DNA of 64,000 nucleotides from Nevskiales bacterium (GCA_011526045.1 WYBE01000064.1:1-64000); one strand, 5' to 3'. Positions 42,520-52,855 are shown, counted from the stretch's first letter. Translations and numbers: made by a program. The notes: a model not told the origin generated them from the letters alone.

Positions 42520-44766
42520 CTAGCGTCGGCGCACAGTGCCGCTCCGGCGAGCGCTCTTTTTCGGGGCAGAGCGCGAACCGCGCTCCTGCGGTGAGGATTC
42601 CAGCGCTAGGTCGATCCTGGCTTCGTCGACATCGACACGGACGACGCGCACCCTGAGGCGGTCGCCGAGGCCAAAACTCTGGCCGGTTCGCTCTCCGGCG
42701 AGTTGCAGCCCCCCATGGCGCAGATGGTAATAGTCGTTACGCAGGCTGGTGACGTGCACCAGACCATCGACGTTCAACTCGGTCAATGTCACGAACAGTC
42801 CGAAATGCGTCACACCGGTGACCACACCATCGAATGTTTCTCCGGCGCGCTCTTTGATGTAGGCGCATTTGTAGCGCGCCTCGACGTGGCGGGCCGCTTC
42901 CTCGGCACGCCGTTCCCGCTCGGAACAGGTTTTGCCGAGCTTTTCCATGGCCGGCATGTCGTAGGCAAAGGCAGCCGGTCTGCGCCGGTCAAGTACATGC
43001 CCGATACCCCGGTGCACGAGCAGATCCGGGTAGCGACGTATCGGGGAAGTGAAGTGCGCGTAGGTCGGCAGAGCCAGTCCGAAGTGCCCGCTATTGGTCG
43101 GTTGATAGACAGCCTGCGGCATCGTCCGCAACACCGCAGTGGCCAGCACCGCGTAGTCGGGGCGGTTGCGCAATGAAACCAGGATGCCATTCAACTCGCG
43201 TGTTTTCGCCCGGGCATGGCCGCTGACTTTCACGCCGAGCGCCTGGAACATGAGCCGCAGGTTCTCGAATTTCTCTTCGTCCGGGCCGTCATGCACGCGA
43301 TACAACGTAGGCAGGCGGTGCTGGCGCAGCAGCTTCGCCGCCTGCACGTTCGCCGCAATCATGCACTCCTCGATCAGCCGGTGCGCATCATTGCGCTGCC
43401 GTAACGCAATCCGCTCGATCCGGCCGTGATCGCCGAGATCGATGCGAGCCTCCGGCAGTTCCAGGTCGAGCGTGCCGCGCCTGGCCCGGGCGCGGGCGAG
43501 ACAACCAAACACGCCATACAGGTGATCGATACCGGTCAGCTGGTTGCGCATTCGGCCCCTGGTCGCGGGGTCACCGTCCCGGGCCGCCTGCACGTCCTCG
43601 TAAATGAGCCTGCGCTTCGAGCGCATGACGGCCCGATAGAACCTTGCCTCCCGTACCTCGCCCTGAGCACTGACCTGCATCTCGCAGGCCATGCAAAGCC
43701 GGTCCACATCGGGATTCAGCGAACACAAGCCGTTCGAGAGTCGCTCCGGCAGCATGGGTACGACACGGTCGGGGAAATAAGCCGAGGTGCCACGCCGTGC
43801 AGCCTCGCGATCGAGCGCGTCTCCCGGGCGCACGTAATGGGCAACGTCGGCGATTGCGACAACGAGCCGCCACCCGGCCCCGTGCGGCTCTGCAAACACC
43901 GCATCGTCGAAATCCCGGGCATCGGCACCGTCGATGGTGACCAGTGGCATGTCGCGCAGGTCTTCGCGTCCGTCGCAGTCGGCAGCGCGGACTTCGGTAC
44001 CCATGGCAGCGGCCGCCTTGCGCGTATCGGCCGGCCAGGTGGCCGACAGCCCGAAGATCTCCAGCGCAGCGTCGGTCGCCACGGTCGGCTCGTCTTCCGG
44101 CCTGCCGAGTATGCCAACGACCTTGCCCTGCGCCTCATGCGTGGTGCCCGGATAGGTAATGATCTCCAGCTTGACCATCTGCCCGGGCTGCGCATCGCCG
44201 CGCGAGCGCTCCGGCACCACAAAATGGGCGCCACCGCGACCGGCATGCACGACATAGCCGACACCGTGCTCGCGCCGATAGCGGCCGACCACATGCGATA
44301 GGCCGCGCGCCAGGATCTCCACGACCGCGCCGGAGCGACGGCCCCGGGGGCCCTGCCCCGCAATCCGCACGGCGACGCGGTCACCATCGAGCAACGGGCG
44401 CATCTCTGCGGGTGCAAGGTATATGTCCGGGCCGCCATCGTCGGTTGCCACGAACCCGAAGCCGTCGCGATGCGCCGACACGACGCCAGTGACGGCATCG
44501 AGCTTCTCCAGCAGGCAATACTCGTTGCGGCGATTGATGAGCAGGCGGCCTGCGGCCGAGAGTTGCTGCAGACGTCTGCGCAACGCTTCGCGGTGTCGCC
44601 CCGCCGGAACGTCGAGCGCCTTCGCCAGCGTTTCGAGATCGAGCGGTACTCCGTGAGCTTCCAGCGCGCTGACGATGACGCCCGGGTCCGGCACCGGGTG
44701 CTGATAGCGACGATTGGTGGCCGGGCCCGATGCGGCGTGGCCGGCGCGGGTCCGGCGCTTAGCCAA
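42520..44766 (-). CDS. rnr: Ribonuclease R
   Basis: 3'-5' exoribonuclease that degrades structured RNA, including damaged rRNA. An N-terminal helix-turn-helix (VIVSALEAHGVPLDLETLAKAL) and cold-shock domains precede the RNB domain (TIDGADARDFDDAVFAE with the metal aspartates; EECMIAANVQAAKLL; THFTSPIRRYPDLLVHRGIGH). An S1 domain (VTGVTHFGLFVTLTELNVDGLVHVTSL) and a short basic tail follow. It is about 748 residues. The start is uncertain: TTG 44766 gives a family-like N-terminus, while the frame is open for 26 more codons into the tRNA-Leu promoter. Confidence 0.95.
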   Translation of the reverse strand: MAKRRTRAGHAASGPATNRRYQHPVPDPGVIVSALEAHGVPLDLETLAKALDVPAGRHREALRRRLQQLSAAGRLLINRRNEYCLLEKLDAVTGVVSAHRDGFGFVATDDGGPDIYLAPAEMRPLLDGDRVAVRIAGQGPRGRRSGAVVEILARGLSHVVGRYRREHGVGYVVHAGRGGAHFVVPERSRGDAQPGQMVKLEIITYPGTTHEAQGKVVGILGRPEDEPTVATDAALEIFGLSATWPADTRKAAAAMGTEVRAADCDGREDLRDMPLVTIDGADARDFDDAVFAEPHGAGWRLVVAIADVAHYVRPGDALDREAARRGTSAYFPDRVVPMLPERLSNGLCSLNPDVDRLCMACEMQVSAQGEVREARFYRAVMRSKRRLIYEDVQAARDGDPATRGRMRNQLTGIDHLYGVFGCLARARARRGTLDLELPEARIDLGDHGRIERIALRQRNDAHRLIEECMIAANVQAAKLLRQHRLPTLYRVHDGPDEEKFENLRLMFQALGVKVSGHARAKTRELNGILVSLRNRPDYAVLATAVLRTMPQAVYQPTNSGHFGLALPTYAHFTSPIRRYPDLLVHRGIGHVLDRRRPAAFAYDMPAMEKLGKTCSERERRAEEAARHVEARYKCAYIKERAGETFDGVVTGVTHFGLFVTLTELNVDGLVHVTSLRNDYYHLRHGGLQLAGERTGQSFGLGDRLRVRVVRVDVDEARIDLALESSPQERGSRSAPKKSARRSGTVRRR

Positions 44767-44795
44767 TGGCGTGCGGAATCGAGCGGTGCATTTCG

Positions 44796-44823
44796 TTGAC
44801 AAGCATACAGGCTGCCTTAAAAT
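44796..44823 (+). promoter_or_regulatory. Sigma-70 promoter of tRNA-Leu
   Basis: A perfect TTGACA (44796-44801), a 16-bp spacer and TAAAAT (44818-44823, five of six) lie about 28 bp before the tRNA-Leu. A GC-rich GCGCC discriminator follows, as expected for a stringently controlled stable-RNA promoter. It sits 30 bp from the likely rnr start on the other strand. Confidence 0.75.
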
Positions 44824-44850
44824 CCGCGCCACCTTTATATCCACCCCCGA

Positions 44851-44935
44851 GCCCAGGTGGCGGAATTGGTAGACGCGCTGGTTTCAGGTACCAGTGGAGC
44901 GATCCGTGGAGGTTCGAGTCCTCTCCTGGGCACCA
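44851..44935 (+). tRNA. tRNA-Leu (anticodon CAG)
   Basis: Type II tRNA of 85 nt with encoded CCA. The acceptor stem GCCCAGG/CCTGGGC, D-arm with GGCGGAATTGGTAGACGC, anticodon stem CTGGT/ACCAG around TTCAGGT (CAG), a variable arm and T-loop GGTTCGAGTCC are intact. It reads the CUG leucine codon, a frequent codon in a GC-rich genome. It has its own strong promoter and a terminator. Confidence 0.96.
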
Positions 44936-44949
44936 GGTTGTTCGGCGCG

Positions 44950-44970
44950 GCCGGGCGCTGCCCCGGCTTT
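44950..44970 (+). terminator. tRNA-Leu terminator
   Basis: GCCGGG, a 6-nt loop and CCCGGC form a perfect GC stem followed by TTT, 15 bp after the tRNA CCA end. The T-run is short but the position is right. The remaining bases to 45008 show nothing else. Confidence 0.6.
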
Positions 44971-45008
44971 CGCCGTCAACCCGCCTGCATCGCACTCCGG
45001 CGTGCGCC

Positions 45009-45584
45009 TCAGCGGCCTGCCGGCTGCGTGTCGATGCCGTCCGGTGCAAGCCCGGGAGGCGCCAGCCGGCTGACTGCCGCATAGGCGGCGGATTCCGCCG
45101 CTTCGAATTCCGGCGTGCAGTCGACGATCTGCCGCCAATCGCCCTCATCGAGCAACGTCGTGGTGAGATGGCGCAGCGAGTGACTGCGTGCGCCGAGCAC
45201 ATTCACCAGCAGATCGAGAAAACGCTCCGATGCCTCCTCGAATTCTTTCCTGGCGACCGCCCCGCGCCGACGCAGACTGCCGAGCGCCGCCTCGAAGTCC
45301 GCGAGACTGCGCGCGGCCAGCGCGAGCCGTTCGCGCAGCATCCGGATCGCATCGTGATCCTGCGCCTGTGCCGCGGGCACACGCGGTGCTAGCAGATCCA
45401 CCAGGCGTCCATCCTGGTCGATCAGCCTGCGCTGGCCTGCCGCAAGGTATTCACCGCAGGCGAGGTAGAACGGCAGTGGATCCGCCCCGCTCGCCCGAAA
45501 AAACGCGAGACCGCGGCTGAACGATTCCCTCACCTGGAGCTTGCGGCGGCGCTCCGAGCGGAGGTTCTCCAGAGATGTCGGCAT
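45009..45584 (-). CDS. Unrecognised helical protein, divergent from a Rieske oxygenase
   Basis: A 191-residue protein that I do not recognise. It has no signal peptide or membrane helix. After a basic start (ENLRSERRRKL) it appears to be a bundle of about four to five long helices: FYLACGEYLAAGQRRLIDQDGRLVDLL; AIRMLRERLALAARSLADFEAALGSL-like; FEEASERFLDLLVNVLGARSHSLRHL; and a C-terminal helix with the proline-rich end. A hemerythrin-like fold crossed my mind, but the full set of iron ligands is not there. The start at MPTSLENL fits a perfect -10 hexamer upstream. Its divergence from the Rieske gene suggests a shared control region. Confidence 0.7.
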   Translation of the reverse strand: MPTSLENLRSERRRKLQVRESFSRGLAFFRASGADPLPFYLACGEYLAAGQRRLIDQDGRLVDLLAPRVPAAQAQDHDAIRMLRERLALAARSLADFEAALGSLRRRGAVARKEFEEASERFLDLLVNVLGARSHSLRHLTTTLLDEGDWRQIVDCTPEFEAAESAAYAAVSRLAPPGLAPDGIDTQPAGR

Positions 45585-45640
45585 GTTGCGGCCTCCCGTC
45601 GCGCGCACAGGTATCGCGGGCATTGGTGCATTTCGTTTGT

Positions 45641-45646
45641 ATTATA
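45641..45646 (-). promoter_or_regulatory. Consensus -10 element in the 45585-45679 divergent gap
   Basis: TATAAT on the minus strand, about 57 bp before the start of the helical protein gene; on the plus strand the same bases give a TATTAT-like element for the Rieske gene. No good -35 is seen in either direction, so a regulator may be needed. Confidence 0.4.
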
Positions 45647-45679
45647 GGCAGCAGGTTTCGCCGACGATGGATTTTTCTC

Positions 45680-46819
45680 ATGCTGATCAACAACTGGTAC
45701 GTTGCCGCGAGTACTGACGAGATCCCCCGCGACCGCCCTCTCGCGGTGCGTATGCTGGGGCTCGATTTCGCGCTTTTTCGCGCGGGCGACCGGGTCGTTT
45801 GCCTGCCTGATATCTGCTGTCATCGCGGCGGCCCGCTGTCCGATGGCAAACTCCACGACGGCTGCCTGGCCTGTCCCTATCATGGCTGGCAGTTCGACGC
45901 CTCCGGGCGGTGCGTGCACATCCCGGCGCTCGGCCCGGAAGTCTCCGTGCCGAAGCGGGCCCGCGTGGACTCCTATCCAACGGCCGAGAAGTACGGCTGG
46001 ATCTGGGTCTTCCTCGGCGACCTTCCCGAAAGCGAGCGGGCACCGATTCCCGATCTGCTGCCTGAATTCGACGACCCGGAACACTGGCGCCTGGTGCCCT
46101 ACCGCTTCGAAGCCGCAGCCAACTGGGTGCGCATGGAGGAAAACTCCCTCGATACCATCCACACGAGTTTCGTGCATCGCCGCTTCGGGGGGCGCGTGGA
46201 CCCGCGATCCGCCGCCGCGGACATCGAATTGCTGCCGCATGGTGCGCGGGTCAGCCGCGAGAAAAATGCGCCCGAGCAGGGTCGTACTTCCTCCGACCTC
46301 GCGCGCCTCCTGCCGTCGGATCGCACCCGCACTCGGGTGACGCTGGAGTTCAGCATTGTCGGTGTGTGCCATCGCATCCAGCCGACCTTCAGCGAAGGCA
46401 TGAGCCAGATCAACTTCACGGCGCGCACGCCGATCGACGAGTTCCATACCCGCGCATTCGGCTGGCAGGCACGCAATTACCTGCTGGGACCGGAGCACGA
46501 CGCCGAACGGCTGAAGGGCCTGCAGGAAGCGATCGAAGAAGACCTGCGTATCGTGGAGAAGGTGCGACCACGACTGACGCCACCGCGGCTGCCGGAGGAG
46601 TTCCTGACGAAGGCCGACAGCATGGAAGTGGCATTTCGCCGCCTGGTGCGCGAGTGGGCGGACCGGGGCTGGGAGATCGATTCTGAGCGCTATGCCCGCG
46701 AGAGCCAGCGCCGCGCTTTCGTCATTCCGTCTCCGGCGCGCCGGGCGGACCCGCACAACTGGGTGCACGCAGCCGTGCCATTGCGTGACGCGCAGCAGGA
46801 CGCAGACTCCAGCGATTGA
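45680..46819 (+). CDS. Rieske non-heme iron oxygenase, catalytic subunit
   Basis: A 379-residue oxygenase of the aromatic-ring hydroxylase / O-demethylase superfamily. The Rieske [2Fe-2S] ligands are Cys46-x-His48 and Cys65-x2-His68 (CCHRGG, CPYHGWQFD). The mononuclear iron site is in NSLDTIHTSFVH (Asp158, His161, His166). The single-polypeptide length and the MLINNWYVA opening resemble vanillate demethylase and phthalate dioxygenase-like monooxygenases. No reductase or ferredoxin gene is nearby, so electrons must come from elsewhere. The substrate cannot be deduced. It is divergent from the helical protein, with a 94-bp gap. Confidence 0.9.
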   Translation: MLINNWYVAASTDEIPRDRPLAVRMLGLDFALFRAGDRVVCLPDICCHRGGPLSDGKLHDGCLACPYHGWQFDASGRCVHIPALGPEVSVPKRARVDSYPTAEKYGWIWVFLGDLPESERAPIPDLLPEFDDPEHWRLVPYRFEAAANWVRMEENSLDTIHTSFVHRRFGGRVDPRSAAADIELLPHGARVSREKNAPEQGRTSSDLARLLPSDRTRTRVTLEFSIVGVCHRIQPTFSEGMSQINFTARTPIDEFHTRAFGWQARNYLLGPEHDAERLKGLQEAIEEDLRIVEKVRPRLTPPRLPEEFLTKADSMEVAFRRLVREWADRGWEIDSERYARESQRRAFVIPSPARRADPHNWVHAAVPLRDAQQDADSSD

Positions 46820-46903
46820 TCGGCGCCGCGCCGCCCGCGGCACTGGAACTCTGACCGAAACGTCACGGCCCGCCGGTTTCGCTATGCCGTCAGGCGGCAA
46901 CGG

Positions 46904-47800
46904 CTAGCCGCCGGCGTCGAGTCCTCGCAAGTCGTCGGCGAAGCCGCTGAGCTTGTTCTGCAACCGCCTTCGCTGGCGGGCGTCGAGACCGTTCAGGACC
47001 TCGGCGAGCATGGCCATGATGACCGCCCTGTTCAACTCGACCTGACGACGGTAGTCCGGGGAATCGAACTGGTTGGGATTCAGTGCCATGTCGAGCAGTG
47101 CGGCGGAGAATCCCGGCTCGGGCGGCGGATCGCGTACCAGCACCAGGATGCGCTCCTGCCAGTGCCAGCGTCGTTCCAGCCACTGCTCGGAAACGTCCTG
47201 CATCTGTGCCAGGTGCATGCCGATCAGGTTGCGCTGTGCCCCCGTCAGCCGGCCAGTGAACCGCTGAATGGCACGAATGGTGCTGCGCTTGCGGCGTTCC
47301 CGCCGGATCTCCGGCGTGGTGCCGCTGTACATCTCCCGCAGTTCCTCGTTGCCCTCCGCGAAGTTGTCCCGCAACTCCGCAACCTGCCCGGGATCCAGCG
47401 TACGCAGCAGCGCTGCCGCGTCAGGAATTACCCGGCGCCAGAACTCATCGAGCAGTACCGTCATTGATTGGTAATGGCGCTCGAGGGCCTGGGGCGTCAC
47501 CGGCTCCGCAACCTCGCGCCCGATCTGCTCGAGCAAAGCCAGGTAGGCGGGAATCTGCACGTCGCGATGCCATTGCAATGCGCCGCGGACGGCAGCTCTC
47601 AGTTGTTTTTCCTGTGCGTCATCGAGGCTGACAAGGCCGTTGACGTACCAGGAGACCACCCAGTCGAGGCGCTTGTAGACGAACCCGGCCATGCAGCCGG
47701 TCAGAACGACCGCCAGCGCGCCTGCCAGCAGCAACCGGCAGGCCCGCCGCACCCGGATCGGCCGGGGACGAGCGCCCGCGTTGTCGTCGCGTACGGCCAC
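46904..47800 (-). CDS. DUF6279-like lipoprotein
   Basis: A 298-residue predicted lipoprotein (basic N-terminus, LLLAGALAVVLTGC, Cys36) of a helical family of unknown function. Signatures are FVYKRLDWVVSWYVNGLVSLDDAQEKQLR near the start, then helices with EFWRRVIPDAAALLRTL and RRKRSTIRAIQRFTGRLTGAQRNLI. It lies 15 bp downstream of purA on the same strand, so it may be co-transcribed. The family name is assigned from sequence pattern and is the less certain part. Confidence 0.75.
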   Translation of the reverse strand: MAVRDDNAGARPRPIRVRRACRLLLAGALAVVLTGCMAGFVYKRLDWVVSWYVNGLVSLDDAQEKQLRAAVRGALQWHRDVQIPAYLALLEQIGREVAEPVTPQALERHYQSMTVLLDEFWRRVIPDAAALLRTLDPGQVAELRDNFAEGNEELREMYSGTTPEIRRERRKRSTIRAIQRFTGRLTGAQRNLIGMHLAQMQDVSEQWLERRWHWQERILVLVRDPPPEPGFSAALLDMALNPNQFDSPDYRRQVELNRAVIMAMLAEVLNGLDARQRRRLQNKLSGFADDLRGLDAGG

Positions 47801-47815
47801 CGGCCCCGCGCCTCC

Positions 47816-49111
<1,296 letters not shown>

Positions 49112-49160
49112 TCATCCAGCCTTGCGCGCAATAAGGACGCGGTCCGCCTGCGGGACAGCG

Positions 49161-49358
49161 TTACCCCGTGCCACGCACCATCAACAGCACCACCAGGCCT
49201 GCCACCATGATGGTCAACCCGAAAATACGCAGCTGACCATCGTTGAGCCGGCGCAGCATCTCGAGACTTCTGCGCCAGCTGGCGGGGCTCAGGAACGGCA
49301 TGAGCCCCTCGATCACCAGGTACAGCGCAAGCGCCGCGAACAGATCATTCCAGTCCAT
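49161..49358 (-). CDS. DUF2065 small membrane protein (YjeT-like)
   Basis: A 65-residue protein with two membrane helices: DLFAALALYLVIEGLMPFL and LRIFGLTIMVAGLVVLLMV. The first ends in the conserved LVIEGLMPF-type motif followed by SPASWRRSLEML. The function is unknown. It sits between hflC (46 bp) and purA (52 bp), its usual place. I chose MDWNDLF as start. Confidence 0.88.
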   Translation of the reverse strand: MDWNDLFAALALYLVIEGLMPFLSPASWRRSLEMLRRLNDGQLRIFGLTIMVAGLVVLLMVRGTG

Positions 49359-49404
49359 GCGGAAATGCGGGGCCCATACCCCGCGCACGCGGCCTGCAAG
49401 CGCC

Positions 49405-50277
49405 TCAGCGGGCGCCGTCAGCCCGGTTCAGGAAGCGGAAAAAGTCGCTGTCAGCATCGATCACGAGCAATTCGTTCGGCTGCCCCAGGGAACGCCTGTA
49501 GGCGGAAACGCTCCGATAGAAGGAGAAAAATCCCGGGTTTTTTCCGAACGCATTCGCGTAGATCTCGGCCGCCGCGGCATCGCCCTCGCCACGCAACTTC
49601 TCTGCGTCACGATAGGCGTTCGCAATGATGACCGTGCGTTCCCGGTCGGCGTTGGCACGAATCTGCTCGGCCGACTCCGCGCCCTGCGCCCGCAACTCCG
49701 CGGCAATACGCGCGCGTTCCTGCCTCATCCGGTTGAAGACGGACTCGCTGACCTCATCCGAGAACTCGATCCGCTTGACGCGCACGTCCACGATTTCGAT
49801 GCCGAGCGTGGCGGCTTCCTCACGCGCGCCGGCCATCATCGCATCCAGCAACTCGCGCCTCTCAGCGGTAACCACCTGCGGCACCGTTCTCTTGGCGAAC
49901 TCTCCCCTGATGCCATCCTTCATGATTTCCAGGAGGCGCTGCGCCGCCAGCGGTTCGTTTCCGCCGCTGGCGCGGTAATACTGGCTAATGTCGGTGATAC
50001 GCCATTTGACGAAGAAATCGACGAGAAGATTTTTCTTCTCGGCCGTCAGGAACTGCTCCTGAGGGTTATTGATCGTCAGTATCTGGCGCGGGAACTTGCG
50101 CACGTTATTGATGAACGGAATCATGGCGTGGAGGCCCGGCGAGAAATCGGTCGACACGATTTCACCGAACCGGAACTTGACCGCCAGATCACGCTCATCG
50201 ACCGCGAAGAGCGACATGGTCGCCAGCACGATCACCAGCGCCACAGCCGTCAGTATGCCCGGGCGTGCTTTCATCAA
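49405..50277 (-). CDS. hflC: HflC, SPFH-domain FtsH modulator
   Basis: HflC with HflK forms a membrane cage around FtsH. It is 290 residues. One N-terminal transmembrane helix (about residues 5-23) is followed by the SPFH/band-7 domain (AVDERDLAVKFRFGEIV, FSPGLHAMIPFINNVRKFPRQIL). The C-terminal helices include IDVRVKRIEFSDEVSESVFNRMRQERARIA-like segments and GEGDAAAAEIYANAFGKNPGFFSFYRSVSAY. Its start overlaps hflK by 4 bp. Confidence 0.96.
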   Translation of the reverse strand: MMKARPGILTAVALVIVLATMSLFAVDERDLAVKFRFGEIVSTDFSPGLHAMIPFINNVRKFPRQILTINNPQEQFLTAEKKNLLVDFFVKWRITDISQYYRASGGNEPLAAQRLLEIMKDGIRGEFAKRTVPQVVTAERRELLDAMMAGAREEAATLGIEIVDVRVKRIEFSDEVSESVFNRMRQERARIAAELRAQGAESAEQIRANADRERTVIIANAYRDAEKLRGEGDAAAAEIYANAFGKNPGFFSFYRSVSAYRRSLGQPNELLVIDADSDFFRFLNRADGAR

Positions 50278-51437
50278 CGTACTCCCCGGCTGCGCAGACT
50301 CTCGCGGGCCGGCGCGCTGTCCACCTCACCGCCTGCTGCCGCCTCGGGCTGCTCGGTCGCGGTCGGCGAACTCGTGCTGCCGGAGCCTGCGGGTGCCGGC
50401 GGCATCAGACCCCGGCTCTCCAGGATCTTGTCGATTGGCAGGTAAACGAGGTTCCCGTTCGCTTTCGCGTCAAGAATGACCTTGTTCGAGCGACTCAGAA
50501 CGTTTTCCACCGACTCGATGTACAGGCGCTCACGCGTCACCGCCGGCGCCCGCTCGTACTCTTTCAACAAAGACTCGAAGCGGGCCGCCTCGCCCTGCGC
50601 ATTCGCGGTAACCCGCGCCTTGTAGGCTTCAGCATCCGCGATACGCCGGGCCGCCTCGCCGCGAGCCCTCGGCAGCACGTCGTTCGCATAGGCCTGCGCC
50701 TCGAAAGCGAGCCGTTCGCGGTCCTCGCGGGCCTTGATGGCGTCCTGGACGGCCGCATCCACCTGCTCCGGGAAATTGATGTCCTGGAGATTGACCGTGG
50801 TGATGCGGATGCCAGCCCCGTACTCATCGAGAATCTTCTGGATCAACTCCTTGGTGTCCTGCGCGATCTGCGTGCGCCCCTCGCCGAGCGCGAAGTCCAT
50901 CTTGCTCTTGCCGATCACGTCGCGGATGGCGCTCTCGCTCACGTCGGAGATGGTGCCCTCGGGGTCGCGAACCCTGAAGAGATACTTCACCGGGTCGGCC
51001 TTCTGGTATTGCACCACGAGATCCACGTCGACGATGTTCTCGTCGGCCGTCAACATCCGCGTCTGCTTGTTGAACGGGCTGATCTCGCTGACATTCACCA
51101 GCTCGACGCTTTCCACCGGCCACGGGATGTGCCAGCGAAGGCCCGGCATGGTCACCTCGGCGAACTTGCCGAACCGCAGGACGACGCCCTGCTCGGCCTC
51201 ATCCACGCGATACAAACCCGTGGCAATCCAGCCCACGAGCACCAACAAGGCCAACCAGCCGAAGCCCGCCGTGCTGCCGGTCGGCCCCGGTCCTGCCGGA
51301 GAACGGCCACCCCTGAAAAAGCCGGCAAGCTTGCGTTGCCAGTCGCGCAGAATGCGGTCGAGGTCAGGAGGCCCCTGACGGTCGCCGCCGCCACGATCCC
51401 ACGGGTTGCGGTTATTGCCCGATTCGTTCCATGCCAT
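50274..51437 (-). CDS. hflK: HflK, SPFH-domain FtsH modulator
   Basis: Partner of HflC, 387 residues. A glycine- and proline-rich cytoplasmic N-terminus (NPWDRGGGDRQGPPDLDRILRD) precedes one membrane helix (about residues 58-74, FGWLALLVLVGWIATGL). The SPFH domain (YRVDEAEQGVVLRFGKF, GLRWHIPWPVESVELVNV) and a long helical region with IRITTVNLQDINFPEQVDAAVQDAIKAREDRERL follow. It begins 3 bp after hflX, so hflX, hflK and hflC are probably one transcript. Confidence 0.96.
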   Translation of the reverse strand: MAWNESGNNRNPWDRGGGDRQGPPDLDRILRDWQRKLAGFFRGGRSPAGPGPTGSTAGFGWLALLVLVGWIATGLYRVDEAEQGVVLRFGKFAEVTMPGLRWHIPWPVESVELVNVSEISPFNKQTRMLTADENIVDVDLVVQYQKADPVKYLFRVRDPEGTISDVSESAIRDVIGKSKMDFALGEGRTQIAQDTKELIQKILDEYGAGIRITTVNLQDINFPEQVDAAVQDAIKAREDRERLAFEAQAYANDVLPRARGEAARRIADAEAYKARVTANAQGEAARFESLLKEYERAPAVTRERLYIESVENVLSRSNKVILDAKANGNLVYLPIDKILESRGLMPPAPAGSGSTSSPTATEQPEAAAGGEVDSAPARESLRSRGVR

Positions 51438-51440
51438 GAC

Positions 51441-52781
51441 TTAAAAACATCTCCAGGCCGGGCGTCCGGACCGACCCGCCAGCGAACTCGCTCCGCCCGC
51501 CTGCTCATGCACCGGCACTAGTCGAACGCCATCGCTTCGCTGCAGGTCCAGGAACTCCGCGCGGTCCATCTCCAGATCGATCTCCCAGCCCCCGTCTTCG
51601 AGGAGGCGCTCACTGCGGACCCCGGCGTGCCGGTATATGGCCGCCCGCAACCTGGCTTCGGCAGCCGTCAGGCGGACCATCCCGCGCACCACGTCACGAT
51701 GCAGATACTCCGCAATGCTATCCATCAACAAGCCGATGCCGGCTCCGGTAGCTGCAGAAAGCCAGACACGCGACGGCATGCCGGTGTCCGTTCGGTCTAC
51801 GCGCGGCTGCGTCTGCAGTATATCAGCCTTGTTAAAGACGCGAATCATCGGCAGGCTTGCGGCACCGATCTGCGCCAGGACCTGCTCGACCTGCTCGATC
51901 CGCTCGGCATGCGCGCTGTCGGCGGCGTCCACCACGTGCAGCAGCAGGCGCGCCTCGCGAGTCTCCTCGAGGGTCGAGTGAAATGCGGCGATCAGTTCAT
52001 GCGGCAGATCACGGATGAATCCCACCGTATCGGCAATGACGATCCGTCTGCCGTCCGGCAGGCCGACGGAACGCAGGGTCGGGTCGAGGGTGGCAAACAA
52101 CTGGTCCGCCACGACGGCACCAGCGTCGGTGAGCCGGTTGAAGAGCGTCGACTTGCCGGCGTTGGTATAGCCGACCAGCGAGACCACCGGCACCTCGTGC
52201 CTCCGCCGCTGCTGGCGCGAGAGGTCGCGGTGGCGGGCAACCCGATGCAGGCGCTCCTGCAGTTGGCGGATTCGCTTCGCCAGGAGGCGACGATCCGTTT
52301 CGAGCTGCGTCTCGCCCGGGCCACGAAGGCCGATGCCGCCCTTCTGCCGCTCCAGGTGTGACCAGCCGCGCACCAGGCGCGTGGAAAGATGTTCGAGCTG
52401 GGCTAACTCCACCTGCAGCTTGCCCTCGAAGGTGCGCGCCCGCTGCGCAAAGATGTCGAGGATGAGGCCCGCACGGTCCACGACCCGGCGCTCCAACTCC
52501 TTTTCCAGATTGCGCTCCTGCGCGGCCGACAGATGATGGTCCACCAGGACCAGCTCGGCCGCGGTCGCATTGACCAGGCTCTTCAGTTCCGCGAGTTTCC
52601 CGGTACCGATCAGGTAGCGCGGATTCTTGACGCGCAGGGGCGCGCTCAGGCCGGCCGCCACTTCGGCGCCGGCTGCCAGCGCCAGAGCCTCGAATTCCTG
52701 TTGTTCTTCCGGCGGAGAACTCCTGCCGGTACCGACATGCACGAGCACGGCGCATTCGCCGCGCTCCGGCCTCTCAAACAA
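51441..52781 (-). CDS. hflX: GTPase HflX
   Basis: Ribosome-associated GTPase that splits stalled 70S ribosomes. It is 446 residues. The N-terminal glycine-rich HflX domain includes FAQRARTFEGKLQVELAQLEHLSTRLV and GGIGLRGPGETQLETDRR. The G domain has VSLVGYTNAGKSTLFNRLT, DTVGFIRDLP and NKAD. A C-terminal subdomain follows. It lies 74 bp after hfq, the conserved hfq-hflX order. Confidence 0.96.
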   Translation of the reverse strand: MFERPERGECAVLVHVGTGRSSPPEEQQEFEALALAAGAEVAAGLSAPLRVKNPRYLIGTGKLAELKSLVNATAAELVLVDHHLSAAQERNLEKELERRVVDRAGLILDIFAQRARTFEGKLQVELAQLEHLSTRLVRGWSHLERQKGGIGLRGPGETQLETDRRLLAKRIRQLQERLHRVARHRDLSRQQRRRHEVPVVSLVGYTNAGKSTLFNRLTDAGAVVADQLFATLDPTLRSVGLPDGRRIVIADTVGFIRDLPHELIAAFHSTLEETREARLLLHVVDAADSAHAERIEQVEQVLAQIGAASLPMIRVFNKADILQTQPRVDRTDTGMPSRVWLSAATGAGIGLLMDSIAEYLHRDVVRGMVRLTAAEARLRAAIYRHAGVRSERLLEDGGWEIDLEMDRAEFLDLQRSDGVRLVPVHEQAGGASSLAGRSGRPAWRCF

Positions 52782-52855
52782 CTCGCTGCTCCCCGCAGTC
52801 GTCGTGGCTCGACGGGCGGCGATGGGTCGTCGCGAACCTGGCGGAGACGGTCGGG

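Noticed and set aside
45009-45584. Hemerythrin-like oxygen/iron binding protein
   Set aside because: The helical bundle is plausible, but the ordered His/Glu/Asp ligand pattern of hemerythrins is not present; only scattered His residues are.
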